64,000 nucleotides of DNA from Bolinopsis microptera (Eukaryota; Ctenophora; Tentaculata; Lobata; Bolinopsidae), in assembly GCF_026151205.1 (NCBI RefSeq), contig NC_087076.1:12199675-12263674 (forward strand). Direction: 5' to 3'. How positions within the stretch are numbered: position 1 is the first letter of the stretch; every line of letters begins with the position of its first letter. Of this stretch, positions 11,501 to 24,200 are shown in pieces. Under the pieces are notes generated by a model. That model worked only from the letters and a program-made list of their open reading frames with translations, did no database searches and was not told where the DNA came from. The translations under genes were made by a program, and so were the position numbers.

Positions 11501-13585
11501 TAGTGCTGTAGTTGTTTAGTTCGTTGTAATGTTGATAAACGGGTGCGTGGCAAAAAACTTTGCGAGTACCAGAGTAAAGCTAGGGGTTGGTAGCCCACTA
11601 GCAACAAGTCCAAGATCTCAGGCAACCAAAAAATGACTGATAAGAGAACTGAGGGTCTGCAGCCACACACAGACAGTGAGGGAGAGTAAAATAGGGGGGT
11701 TTTGTGCCTCAGTACACAGAACCTAAAGTCATCAAGCTGTGAGGAGGTTCTTCATTCTTACAGCAGAAGTAGGCTAGAAACTGTGACATCAACATGTTTC
11801 TAGTTAAAAGGGAGAGTGTTCTGAATAACTCTGATGGCCAGACTGCCATCTTGATGTCCGCTGGAAGTAGTGCGCTCGTCGCATCTGCCACTCAGCATAC
11901 CTGCAGCAGGCAGGATCCTCTGAAGCTCTTGCTACACGGCGTTAACTGTATCCGTGCATTACCATTCCCGGGTGTCAGTAGCGCGAGTCTACTGCTCGGA
12001 CCCACTCCAGAGTGAGGAACAAAAATCAATCCAAAATGAGGGACATACTAATATTATATCAATTAACCAATGACATAATATTAGTATGTCAACCAGTCGC
12101 CATTTCATTTCAAAGTATGTTATACTTCAAATCTTATAGAGCAAAAATTCTGATTCAGAAGAATCTTTTTAAATCTCGTCTCCATCAATCACTGCAACTA
12201 AACATGTAACAGGTTTAAATTCAAAATCTAAATTTTCCTTACCTATCATCAATCATACTATATATATACTCTTAGTCCATCAATAATAGTAATACCCATC
12301 TCTTTATGCAGCTGCAAGTTATTTTGGAAGATCAAGATGCACAAATAAGGAAAACAGTGTCATTACTTCATTGACATTAGGGTATTTCGTCCGGTCAGAT
12401 AACATAAAACTAAAAGTTCACTAACAATGAAGGGAAACAATACTAAATAAGGCAAGGGAAGAAAATCAATCGACCATGCGGATTGGAATCATTTTGTTTG
12501 CATGATATTAATTATTCTCCTGTTTCTTTTGTAATCGAGCGATCATAAATATCAAAACATGAACGCGGGGTAAGTCCGAACTTCTTCTTGAATCTTGAGA
12601 TCACTGGTGCCTGTAGTTTTGAAGCCATCGGTCTCTGAAGCATATTGCTTTGAGGTGTTCTGCTCTTGGGGTCAACGTCTGGAGCGCAGTGCAAGGTTTA
12701 TCTGGATACCAATAACGGTTGCCCTGCTAATCTAGTATTGCTACAAATCTAAACCCGTGCGATATTCATATAGCGGTTTTACTATTTCGGTTTCCCAAAC
12801 ACTATCACGTGACTTGAGTTTCTACTGTTTTGCTTGACATACGTTGTACGTTGCATGCCACTTTTCGCGCCGCCGGATATCTCTGATATTTGGAATACGA
12901 AACATGTATCAAGGTTCTGCAGTCGAACAAAACCGAAAACGGCTTTACTACTTTTACACAAACCCGAAGCTTATCATGACCGTAACGACAACCCTGACCT
13001 TTATTGATCTAGTTTGCGTCTTATTATAGCGGCCTGTCATGTGACCAAAACAGTTTATTTACCAGTAAATTCTCCGCCTCAGTCCTCGACATGGAAGCAT
13101 CTTTAAAATTGTTGTTGAAAAATACCACGAAATTTGTTACTTTCGTACCACAGGGCCTTTTCACAAGATTGAACAAAAATTTGGGCGAGCGATTTAGTAG
13201 GACAACAGCTATTTATTGTGGATTGAGGGATCGGTTGGTGAATTAAACCAGTTTACCCGACTCCTGAAAACTCTCTTAGTGAAAAATGGAGAATCACCTA
13301 TATCTGATATTGGGCACATTTTCAAATGTGAAATTTCCAGCACCAAAGTATTTTACTTGACAAGCGGCGGGTTGAGTTGTTTCAGAAACAGCATAGAAAA
13401 ATGCATTGAATGAAGATGCTTTCACAGTGCGCAGGCTCAGGGCCCTTGTGTAAACAAATTGATGAGGATCCTTGTCGTCTGGCGAGTGATTAATACAATC
13501 ACCAATGTATGTACTGAGACTCAATTTGGGTGCCAAATTCTTCACTGCTTTCGTGAGTCGTGATCTGCTTTCCCCATCTCCAATA
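11501..13585. other. Intergenic with one small palindrome
   Basis: No gene recognised. Sequence just past the solo LTR, to about 12000, may be the 5' part of the interrupted minus-strand LINE, but it carries stops. A 15-bp perfect stem (acatactaatattat) with a 17-nt loop sits near 12045-12091. Confidence 0.35.
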
Positions 13586-13850
13586 CCCCCCCCCCCCCCC
13601 CCCCGTAAGCTATCACAACGGATTAATGAATGAAATAATCGCAAAGCACTTACTAAACAAAAATTGGTTTAAAAAACGAAAATGTTGATTACATAATTAA
13701 CGAAAATTGTCCAATTGGTATTTCGAAAATCGGTAAAAATTTAAAATTTTGATTACGTAATCAACGACCAACCCCCCCCCCCCCCGTAATCAACCGTAAG
13801 CATTTGAAAACCCCCCCCTCGGCTGATTACGTAATATGTGAACGACCCCT
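13586..13850. repeat. Poly-C tracts with repeated TTACGTAATC motifs
   Basis: C runs of 19 (13586-13604), 14 (13772-13785) and 8 (13811-13818) are interspersed with gattacgtaatc-like palindromes (near 13750 and 13823) and gaacgacccct at the right edge. Looks like a degraded small transposable element whose termini contain G/C runs; family not identified. Confidence 0.5.
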
Positions 13851-13969
13851 AAGGATTTATTATACAACAGCCAGAATTCATCCTGGTCTGCTTTAGTCTT
13901 TACCCGGGGAACGAGTAACGACTTGCTACCTTTAACACAGCTTGAGCTACTACCCCCGTTCGTAGCTCG

Positions 13970-14827
13970 GATGTGGTTTGTGTCCCTCAGATTGGATGTG
14001 GTTTGTGTCCCTCAGATTGGATGTGGTTTGTGTCCCTCAGATTGGATGTGGTTTGTGTCCCTCAGCTCGGATGTGGTTTGTGTCTCTCAGATTGGATTTA
14101 TCTAAAACTTTTCAAACAATACATAATTATACAGAATTGAATGCTTCTAAATAAACCCAGTTATAAAAGGAAAAAACCGATATAGCCCTAATTTTCACTA
14201 TTCCAGAATATCGAAACCCAAATTATGTATTGAAAGAGGGGTAACCAAAACACGGTAGTGTGCAGTAATACCACACCCGCAATAACATTGGGCCCTAACA
14301 ACAATTAATTAATCAATGAATCAAAACATATAATATTGTACGTCTTATAGATGTGTTTTGTGTCCCTCAGATCGGATGTGTTTTTTGTCCCTCAGATCGG
14401 ATGTGGTTTGTGTCCCTCAGATTGGATGTGGTTTGTGTCCCTCAGATTGGATGTGGTTTGTGTCCCTCAGATCGGATGTGGTTTGTGTCCCTCAGATTGG
14501 ATGTGGTTTGAGTCCCTCAGCTCGGATGTGGTTTGTGTCCCTCAGCTTGGATGTGGTTTGTGTCCCTCAGCTCGGATGTGGTTTGTGTCCCTCAGCTCGG
14601 ATGTGGCTTGTGTCCCTCAGCTCGGATGTGGTTTGTGTCCCTCAGATCGGATGTGGTTTGTGTCCCTGATCAGATCAGATGTGGTTTGTGTCACTCAGAT
14701 CGGATGTGGTTTGTATCCCTGATCAGCTCGGATGTGGTTTGTGTCACTCAGATCGGATGTGGTTTGTGTCCCTCAGCTTGGATGTGGTTTGTGTCCCTCA
14801 GATCGGATGTGGTTTGTGTCCCTCAGC
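13970..14827. repeat. 25-bp minisatellite in two blocks
   Basis: The unit ggatgtggtttgtgtccctc plus agaty (25 bp) repeats about five times at 13970-14096 and about 19 times at 14347-14827. The 250 bp between the blocks is unrelated AT-rich sequence. Variants fall mainly in the agatt/agatc/agctc/agctt segment. Two units near 14666 and 14719 have an inserted gatcag. Because 25 is not a multiple of 3 and the unit lacks stops, all three plus frames stay open (CGLCPSDWMWFVSL-like peptides). These are not genes. Confidence 0.95.
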
Positions 14828-16059
14828 TCGACAACTGTAAGCATGAACCGCACCTCCGTGATTCAGTTTGTCTTTGAGATCACCGACCTTTGCTAAAAGG
14901 AGGAACTAAATTTTTCTGACTACAAGCAGGAAACCTGAAGTATTATTATATGATTATAATATGTGACCTTCGAGCTTGTCACTGCACGGGGTAGTCGTAC
15001 GAGGGGATATTAGAAATATATTAAAGTCATCGAATTATAAATCAAAATATGCTTGTTATGCGGGTTATGTTACTGGGTAATATATTAGTATTACTGGTTA
15101 ATCAACTGTATAATATAGTCTACGGGTGCTTTTTTACTTGCTTAAAAGCTTATTATTATTATTAAAATTGCGAGGCTTTCAAAAAATAGAAAGCTGAGTT
15201 TAAACAAGTAGAGCAAGAAATACAAACTTCATTCTCTTCACTCCTTAAAGTTAACCTGGTCCCTGGATTAATGCCAACATTTTACAAGAAATCAGGCCGG
15301 CGTAGTACGTGTTATACTTATATAGATACTGATAGTTGCTGCTCCAAATCCAATCTGTACTGATTAGTGCTAGTAGCTGCTTCACTGACTCAATCTTCAA
15401 GTTCCTGCTGAGTTAAACAGGTCTAAAGAGTGCACTGTATTCTAGATTATAGCTGATCCACTTTGACAAAACCGGTCAGCTACTCACTAAGTAGTATGTT
15501 CATTGGAATGGAACTATAAATACCAGCAGGTTAAAAATACCTGCTCCTCCCAGTTAAGATCTGGTTTCTTCTACTATGATTCCGGAAACTTAGAGCTCAG
15601 GAGAGCAGAGAATTTGAAATTAAATTCCTCCTGAAAAGAAGTATTGTGCAGATTCGAAATTGCATAACTAGAACGGCAAACTCGTTTAAAAAATCATCAC
15701 ATTAATCTAGTACTGGAGAAAGCCATGAAGCATCCGAAAATACATCGATTCAGGCTGGTTTCAAAGTTTCAATTGCATGTTGGGCGCTCTTTAGAAAAAT
15801 CTCGAAGATGCGATCGAGTGTAAAATGATTTAGCACGCTCGTAATAGAAACACAACCTGTGCTTCTATATTAAGTGCCTCATATTTCCGGTAACTCTGCT
15901 CATTTTAATCCAATTTTACTTGAAATGCCGCCCACTGAAAGGCATCGAACTGAACTTATATTACCTTTACAAATTGAAATAGCATTATCTATTCAAATTG
16001 GCTGGTTGCTAATAAGATCATACCGGGTATATAGCTCCACGTTTTGCAGATAAAACCGG
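14828..16059. other. Intergenic, nothing recognised
   Basis: AT-rich sequence without recognisable exons or repeats. Confidence 0.35.
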
Positions 16060-16430
16060 TTTTCTTAATATAACTGAAATATAACCCAGTTAAACTGCTT
16101 TTGTTTGCAGCGTGCCAAGTTTTTCTAAACTCCGGTTATTATAAGATGTGACTCTCCCTGGACCGGTTCAAAGTTTAACGTTTCAGGTTATATGATTTCT
16201 TAAAACATCAACAAATGAAACACAGGTTTGCTATGCAGGAGAACTACGAATCTCCTCCTCCAGCCAGTCTCTAGCTATATTATGAGCAGGAACAGTTCGT
16301 ACGTTGACTACATATTTATTATTGTAACTGGTTACAGTTACAACCAGTTACTACTATAACATACGTCGTACTGGTAACACGAGATTCTGGTTGGATTTGC
16401 AGTTCTATAATACAGGGTGACCAGAGTTAG
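16060..16430 (+). other. Extra copy of the BHMT upstream region (no gene attached)
   Basis: Short blocks here are similar to sequence upstream of both BHMT genes. They include aactgcttttgtttgcag and taaactccggttattataa (also near 58990-59080), and taactggttac, then acgagattctggttgg and ttctataatac (also at 17620-17720 and 59240-59320). The block order matches, but no BHMT exon follows before 17.2 kb. It reads as a remnant of an earlier duplication of the promoter region, possibly with its gene lost. Confidence 0.5.
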
Positions 16431-17269
16431 TCATAGTGAACACCTTTCAGGAAATTGTTAAGCCTAAGGGGGCCGGGGCTTGGTGGCATTTTGATTGAAA
16501 AGTACCTCCTGGCAAGCCAAGACGGTACGACCCATAAGTATAAAAATGAATGAAGGGGCCGCAGACTCTGGGAATCTCGGTGTAAACAGAAATTGGACTG
16601 CCTCTACGAGTTTATTGAATGACCAAGGCATTTTGGGATAAGTAATAGTAAGATAGGCGTGGTGATGTGGTACTTACCACAAACAATACGATCGATTAAA
16701 CTGAAAGTTAAGTTTTACTGCCCGGAGAGACCTACTATATATATATGACGTGTAGGCATCAGGTCATGTTATCCAAATCCGGGGTATTTGTTGATAGAGG
16801 GCCTGCTGATGTGCCAAATTATAATATTGTACTTGTAATTGGTGTGCACCGGACTTGTAGTTGGTATTAGTGTCCTGAGTATTTCTCTCAAAATCTATTT
16901 TATAGTTGTATCTGATAGAGGGGAGTGATATTTATCAGCTGCTTTTGGTCCTATGGAAAAATATTGTTTCTATCCGACATTATTCATATTGGCTGTTAAA
17001 AGTCAGCGCTTATCCGTAATTGTATTGTGTCAGTGATTTACAATCTCGCACGTACACTAAATTGAACTTCAAAATGAATCTTCTCCTACAACTATTTAAT
17101 GTTGGGATAGGCCTTTAGACACTTTAGATCGATTTAAAAAATTGACAGCCCTCTAAAAATCTTCAAAAAAATCAGGTCAAGATTTTCAAACTTTTTGGAA
17201 AAATGAACCAAATCATGAATAAGAATCTTATGAGAAACCAGAATGAAATTCATAACGTTTATAAATTGA

Positions 17270-17799
17270 TAGCATTAGCAACTCAATTAGCTTTGTTCCA
17301 TCACAACTACATAACTTCTAAACTCGAAATTCTGGTTATTATAATTCTTGGGATTTCTGACCTCTCTCTGAACCGGACCAAGTTTTTTGTTAGAGATTGT
17401 GAGCAGGTATTCTTATAGTAGAGCATTATTGTAATGGAAAATGTATGAAAATAAGTTGTTTTTATACGTAAATATCAAAATGTGTATATTATTAATGTCG
17501 ATTAATAACACAGCTCTGATTGAGCGATAATGTAGGAAGTAAAAAGAATGTTTTGAAATTAAGTGAAGTTTGTGTCATTATTCTTGATTTGATTTAGGGG
17601 CAGGTCGTAGGTCTTTATTGTACATTGTAACTGGTTATACGTGACACACTATATACTGGTTATACTGGTTTTATAACGCGAAATTCTGGTTGGGTTGGGT
17701 TTGGTTCTATAAAATATGAGGAATATGTTGGTCAGTCACTATTTCTGATTGAAGCTGTTTGAGTTTGTTACCAAAGACTAGTTTGTTACCAAAGACATC
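17270..17799 (+). promoter_or_regulatory. Proximal upstream region of BHMT copy A
   Basis: Similar to 59030-59398 upstream of copy B in several blocks: cataacttctaaact and ggttattataattcttg, then gggttgggtttggttctata and aatatgaggaatatgttggt. The conserved stretch just before the ATG (ggtcagtcactatttc, then gaagctgtttgagtttg) probably holds the core promoter and 5' UTR. No clear TATA box can be assigned. Copy A has a local tandem of gtttgttaccaaagac that copy B lacks. Confidence 0.45.
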
Positions 17800-20581
17800 A
17801 TGCCACGAGCAACTGGGGTAAGGGTAAGCGTGTGGACCACTTTTTACCTCCCGAAAACGTTACCTCGTAACTTTTTACCTCCGACTCTGCTCTTTCACTT
17901 TGAACTGAAGTGTAAACTTTGCGAGATACGTTTTCGAGGGGTAAAATGTTCGTTCCTTATGATCATGAAACTACAGAACCCTATATCAATAGTGCCACTA
18001 TATCATATTATATAGTGGGAGTTGGGACTGGGATAATTACCCGAATCTGGCTATTTTTAAAGCCGATATTTTCCGGTCTACAAAAGGCTAATATCCTGCC
18101 GTTCCCTGTTTACAATAAAAATAACTTAATTCGTTATCTCAGGGATTTTTGGAGAGGTTGGATAGAGGACCAGTGATTGGAGATGGTGGATTTGTGTTCG
18201 CTCTGGAGAAACGAGGATATGTTGAAGCTGGACCTTGGACTCCTGAGGCTGTGATTGAACACCCAGAGGTGTGCAGATCAAAATTTAATGATTTAAATTA
18301 ACCATGTCACTTTCCAAACTCTTAAAAAAACTTATTGTTTCATTAAAGATAGCAAAATCTTTGCTTTGAGCTTTATTTCTATACCATTTAAAGTAAATAC
18401 TGACGTTGTCCTCAATCAGGCAGTGAAACAACTTCACAGAGAGTACCTGAGGGCAGGGTCGGACGTTTGCCAAGCTTTCACCTTTTACGCCAGTGAGGAC
18501 AAGCTGAAGAACCGAGGACATAGTGCAGGTTCCCATGGGGTAAGTTTTGTAGAGCTGGTGATTTCTGTCAAGGTTGTTGTGCATATTTGACTTTCGATCA
18601 GCAATGAATTGTTATGTTGAATTAAAATATAAGGTTTTTCATGGTGAATAGAACACCTGCTTTAATTCTTCTAACAGTACCACTTTAAATTGTACAGCAA
18701 CTAAAACCACATATCATCCGTTCAGGTAATGGAAATTAACCAAGCGGCATGTGACATAGTAAAAGAAGTAACCTACCCAGAAGGAGGACTTGTAGCTGGA
18801 GGACTATCCCAAACTCCAACCTACATCACTACACAGGACAAGGCCCTGGTGCAGGCTGAGGTCAGGAAACAGTGCGAGATCTTCAAGAAGAACGAAGTCG
18901 ATCTTATGATATGCGAGGTGAGTTGGGCAATTCAATTTTTCTTAACCTTTCAGCTGATCATAATCAAACTGTGGTACTGGTATTAAATATTGTTACCCGT
19001 TAAATTTCACTCCCTTGCATCATTTTATACTCTGGACAGAATTTGTAATTTTCTACGTTTCAGTACTACGAGCATGTGGAGGAGGCTGAGTGGCATGTAG
19101 AAGCCGTCAAAGACTTCATGCCCGGAGTTCCCGTATGCGCCAGTCTTTGCATCAACGAGGATACTGATGTTCACGGTGTCCCAACTGGAGAGTGCGGAGT
19201 AAAGTTGGCACGAGCAGGCGCTGATGTTATCGGAATCAACTGCCATTACGATCCATTCAGATGTTTAGATGCGGTTAAGAAGATGATTAAATATGTCAAA
19301 GCAGCTGGTTTTGATAAGGTTTGTAAATTTGAGTTTTAACCGATATCATTCTCGTTGAAATAACTTTAGCTAGACTCTTTACTACATGACAATGGGCCAG
19401 ATTATATCTAAAATATAACCGAAATTGTTGTTTCAGGTACATTTCATGATCCAGCCTCTTGCGTTCATGACCCCGGATGCCAGTGTCCAAGGCTTCATTG
19501 ACTTACCAGAATTCCCCTTCGCTCTTGAACCTAGGATTTGCACCAGATGGGAGATGCAAAGATATGCAAGAGAATCGTATGAAGCAGGTCAGGATAATAT
19601 CTTTAACTTTATTCGATTTATCCTAAATATCAACAAGACCATTGGTGTTTCCCAGCAGCCCTACATTAAATTAGTATAATATTTGTTCTTTTCGGTTCAG
19701 GCACCTCCCGGCTCCCTATGAGATATCTTTTAACACTAACACAAAACTCCTAAATAAAGTACATCCATTTCTTCATAGGTATCAGATTTATTGGAGGATG
19801 TTGTGGGTTTGAGCCGTATCACATCAGAGCAGTAAGTGAGGAACTGACAGCAGAGAGGGGAGGCTTCCAGCCAGCTAGTGGAATGATCAACTGGGGCGCG
19901 TGCCTCAAGAAACACACCAAACCTTGGGTTAGTTTCATTCTAGAATCTATAAGATACGTGTCATTTCATAACAGCTCTATTGATAGACCAGGCACGTTTT
20001 GTGCCTGCAGAAATCTAAGAATCTTGTTTATCAAGAATTTGATTTATTTTTCCGGGGCAAAGGAATGCAGCTGCTGTGCCTGTACAGAATTGCTCCAGAA
20101 CAGACTAATTTAGAGAGCCCTAGTAATAACTGGGGTCATAACGATAAAATCTGATAACTAATAAAACCTGTTTAACAGGTCAGAGCCCGAGCTAGCAAGG
20201 AGTATTGGCAGAACCTGAAACCGGGCACTGGTCGACCTTACTCTAGCTCACTCAGCAAGTGTGACCAGTGGGGAATCACAGCAGGTAAGCTGACATAATC
20301 TCATTAGTAGTAATTAGATCAGATACTTCTAATTACTTCTAGTTACTTCTAGTTGTTTCTAGTTACTTTTCGTTATTTCTAATTACTTCTAGTTACTTAA
20401 GCCCTTTTAATAATGGTTCTAGTAGCTCATTGTTTTAAATATTTCGGAATTTTTGTAAATTATTATAACTTATTTCTTAGGTCACGAGTTGGTGCACCAA
20501 CACGAAGAGGAAACCGGTGAAGAAGAACTGAAAAAGGGACTTGACTTCAAGAAGAGGCTGGTACATAAGGGAGTGTGTTGA
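17800..20581 (+). CDS. BHMT: Betaine-homocysteine S-methyltransferase, copy A (nine exons)
   Basis: Cytosolic zinc enzyme that transfers a methyl group from betaine to homocysteine, giving dimethylglycine and methionine. Exons by GT-AG sites and homology: 17800-17817, 18143-18268, 18420-18539, 18726-18917, 19064-19318, 19437-19587, 19779-19927, 20179-20284, 20481-20581. They total 1218 nt, or 405 residues, close to the usual length of about 406. The frame is continuous throughout. Signatures are [20 protein letters not shown] near the N terminus, [18 protein letters not shown] (first zinc Cys), and [14 protein letters not shown] (the paired zinc Cys). The start is the ATG giving MPRATG, followed by the donor GGG|gtaagg; the same start exists in copy B. 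Differences from copy B are scattered (roughly two dozen residues), the densest in exon 7 and at the C terminus (RLVHKGVC here). No inactivating change is visible. Confidence 0.96.
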
Positions 20582-22400
20582 GGCACGTATTTATCATAAT
20601 TAATTAGCATTATTAATTAATTAGCATACTAGTACTCAGCAGGAACATATAACAGAACTAGTATGTATTAAACCAGAGGGTTTTTAACGTTCATTTTAGT
20701 TTTTAATTTGGTATTTCAGCATTGAGACTTTTTCACTGTCGTTGGCGATCAAGCTTGTGTAGTGCCAACCAATCAGTTATTTTAGCTGGAGTTTAGTTTT
20801 TTGTTTGTGTTACACGCTTTTTCTGATTTTTAAATGATGATGAGCTATTATTGGTTATTTCAAAGCCTATTGTGAAAATGTATTAAAATTATGAATTTCA
20901 ACAATCGAATTTTTCAATTTTCAATCAAATATACAAAATTTACCTCGCATAAACTGTACTCACACTAAAGACAGTCAATAGCTTTACTTAGTAAGACATG
21001 ACATTGCACGATCAATCTTCCACTGTGAAGGGTTTATATATCATACTTACATGTATATTTATAATCCGTTTAATATGGCCTTACCATGTACCACGCTGTG
21101 GTACTTAGAAATCATTAAGTATTAGTAAGTAGAGCCTTCCCAGTTCCCAGGCCTGCAGGGCCCCAAGAATCAAGATAATCGTAATAATTATGGTATGCAT
21201 GTTAGTCGTGATCCAACTTTAAAAGCTCATTTCATCAGTTAGTACTACTAAGTAGACAAGTCACCTCCAAATTGATAACGATTTCAAGCAGTCCATGACG
21301 ATCTTTATCACAATACATCACGAATATTCGAAATTTTCCCACTCCCCCAAAAAAATCTCAGCCGTAAGTTTCAATCTTGGCACTTCACCCTTTGTTTGTT
21401 GATTATCTCGTTCAGTGCAATCGTATCGTGTCTGATAGGTTGCGCAGTTCTTACCAGGAGACATGTCTTTAGTACCAGTTGACACCGCGTGCCGGCATTC
21501 GGCAACATCGCTCATAATCCCGCTCCTTTTCTCTCCGTTAACCCAGCGCTTTACGGCTCGCGACTTTTAGCAGTGTTTTCTCAGAAAACAGAGAAATTTT
21601 ACTAGTACTAGTACTGTCACAGAGTTGGCTAAAGAGTTAACTCTGAGTAGCGGTGGTACAAAAAAGCAAAACTCCCATGGGAATTTTACTTTTTTGTTTA
21701 GAAATATTCTTCGTTAGAATACTTGCAGTGACGATTGGTTGATTAGCATCCAGCACTGGTTAGATCAATTCAGTGGCGACTGATTTCTCAAGAATTAAGT
21801 TTTAATTATGTTTTAATCAGATGGTAACAGGTAAGGACTGCATGTACAGTGACTGTCCAGTCTTGCTCGTGGCAACGCGTGACAGTTAGGGCTAGTTAAC
21901 GTGCTTGTTGTTTGCTTGTTCAGTAATCGTTGAGTTAGCCAAGTGGTCATGATCTATCCTATAGTGATAATGACCACAGTCCCAGTGGCGTAACGTTGCC
22001 TGTTGGCGCCCCCCTGCCGAAAAAAGCGCCCCCCTGTTGGCGCCCCCTCCCCTTTTGGTGCCCCTCCCTAAAATTGAACAAATTAGGTGATTTTAGAGAA
22101 TACGCCGGTAAAATCTCTAAAAAAGTGTGTATCTAGAGCAAAACGCGCAGTTTTGCTAGTACTTTAGTACTGCACAGTCCCCTGCGAAGAAGGAGAACCT
22201 GAAAATCCGATCGTTGGGTTCAGTTGTCGTATTTCCGATTTTGGTTCAGCTGTGATATGACCTGGGTTCAGTTGTCGTTTTGGGATTTAAGCAGATTGGA
22301 CACCCAATTAAGCTGATTGGGTGCCTGTTAACTGCGTGGGAACTAGGTTCAGTTGGGTTCTGCAGATGTCGGTCACCCGACCTAGACTGCAGATTAGTCC
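20582..22400. other. BHMT-A 3' flank and intergenic
   Basis: The first 350 bp or so are similar to the 3' flank of copy B (shared aaccagagggtttttaac and gtttttaatttggtatttc), so the duplication extends past the stop. The rest, including a GCGCCCCCC-rich patch near 22000-22065, has no recognisable gene. Confidence 0.45.
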
Positions 22401-22676
22401 GTGTATAGTCTGTATAGTCTGTATAGTCCGTATAGTCTGTATAGTCTGTATAGTCTGTATAGTCTGTATAGTCTGTATAGTCTGTATAGTCTGTATAGCC
22501 TGTATAGTCTGTATAGTCCGTATAGTCTGTATAGTCTGTATAGTCTGTATAGTCTGTATAGTATGTATAGTCTGTATAGTCTGTATAGTCTGTATAGTCT
22601 GTATAGTCTGTATAGTCTGTATAGTCTGTATAGTCCGTATAGTCTGTATAGTATGTATAGTCCGTGTAGTCTGTAT
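22401..22676. repeat. 9-bp tandem repeat GTATAGTCT
   Basis: About 30 uninterrupted copies of the nonamer, with occasional variants (GTATAGTCC, GTATAGCCT, GTATAGTAT). The length is a multiple of three and stop-free in several frames, so it produces long spurious frames of CIV, SLY, RLY or TIQ repeats on both strands. No gene is implied. Confidence 0.97.
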
Positions 22677-23039
22677 ACCAGCCGTGACCCAGTTGAAAAC
22701 ACGCTTAATTACGTAGCACACATTCCAATTATTCACATGACATAGAAACATAATATGTATATTATGCATATTAGACAATTGAAACGAGCAGCAAGTTGAG
22801 TCCAGACTCACCTCTAGAAATAATAAACACAATTACATACTTAGCAAGATTGTCTATCCTCAGCCTCTGTCTTAATATCAGTAACGGTCTTAACTCCTTT
22901 TAGGCACTTATATTATATTACACTCACAGTAGGGAACTTCAAATGAGAAAACTAGTTGCTTTTTACTCGTTAGCTTCAATTTGAATTGCCCACATGCCAC
23001 AACTAATCGATAGTTAGGTATTGTGAATCAATGAGTTCA

Positions 23040-24200
23040 GAGTTGAAATACATGTGTGTGAAAATTGATCTGCCTCACAGGAGGACTATAGTGCAAAGAA
23101 ACTGCTGCTCACTCACTATAGTCCTCCTGTGGCCAGTCTCAAAACCTTTCCCTTGACGATTCGTCAAATTGTGAAAAAAAAGTTATCGTTTTTTGTTAAC
23201 GTTACCAATGGCTAGGGTCTCACGTCTCAAACAGCTATTACGACGTGTTTTCTTCTATTGTAGAACTAGAAGCAAGTACGCGGTCTAATTCAAGTGTGTG
23301 AGGCTCTCTCATGTTTAAACAATAGATCAACAAAATTAACGAGACATTAACTTTGTTGAACAAAATGTTTTTATTCATCTATGCTCCTGCTGTAGCACAC
23401 AGATTTGTAGCTTCAATTTGCCAACGACTTGAAAATACATGTGTGTGAAAATTGATCTGCCTGTCTCAAAACCTTTCCTTGAAGATTTGTCAAATTGTGT
23501 CAAATTGTGAAAATGTTATCGTTTTTTGTGAACTTTACTATTATTAATGGCAGGGTCTCAAACAACAATTCCGTTATGTTTTCTTCTATGGGCCGTCTGT
23601 TGTTTCATTTCGTTTCCAATTGATCGAAATAGATATCTTTTTAAAAACTTCACGCATCTGTCCTGTTTATAACTTCCTTTATTTCTTTGAATTTTTTAGA
23701 TTAAGATATGATTTGTTTTTCGATCGACTGTATAGTAACTTCTGATCTTTGAAGTTGATACGTATTATCAATAAATAAATAAATAAGTGAACCGAAACTA
23801 TAGTCACTGCTTTATCTGGACTTTTCTAGTTGAGATAATACTCACGTGATTAAGCCACGTGATGGTGATTACCACATGGTGATTACCATGGTGATGGACG
23901 ATGGTGTGATTTGTACTCACCGAGCAAGTATAGTACACAGTTTACTGGGCGGCGCTCTGGTGCTCAGTCTACGTCTGGTAATCCGCTGCAGCTTGAACGT
24001 TATAGCCTGGGTTCCCTGCGGTCCAATTAGCCAACAATGTAACTCTAACTGTCTCTCTTATACAATAGATCAACAAAATTAAACAAACAGCATTAACTTC
24101 TTTGTTGACCAAATGTTTTATTCAACTAGGCTCCTAAGTCCTACTATCTCAGTATCTCACACTAATTTGTACGCTCCTGTCTGTGGGGTTATACTCGGCC
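23040..24200. repeat. Diverged direct repeats with a hairpin insertion
   Basis: A segment at 23047-23200 (tacatgtgtgtgaaaattga, then gtctcaaaacctttcc) recurs at 23432-23560. A second segment, caatagatcaacaaaatta followed by ttaacttc/ttgttga and a aaatgttt, occurs at 23320-23395 and 24064-24145. The first copy alone contains a hairpin (about 23079-23134) with an 18-bp perfect stem, cacaggaggactatagtg. No coding content recognised. Confidence 0.6.

Noticed and set aside
13923-14877. Several overlapping frames resembling a Cys-rich repeat protein, and possible CRISPR-like array
   Set aside because: The 25-bp units are contiguous with no spacers, all frames are open, and the genome is eukaryotic; it is a minisatellite.
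17800-18015. Frame reading through the BHMT-A start into intron 1 ([12 protein letters not shown]...)
   Set aside because: The GGG|gtaagg donor and the match of exon 2 to BHMT show that only the first six codons are exon; the same occurs at 59399.
22308-22832. CIV/SLY/TIQ repeat proteins on both strands
   Set aside because: Artefact of the 9-bp repeat.
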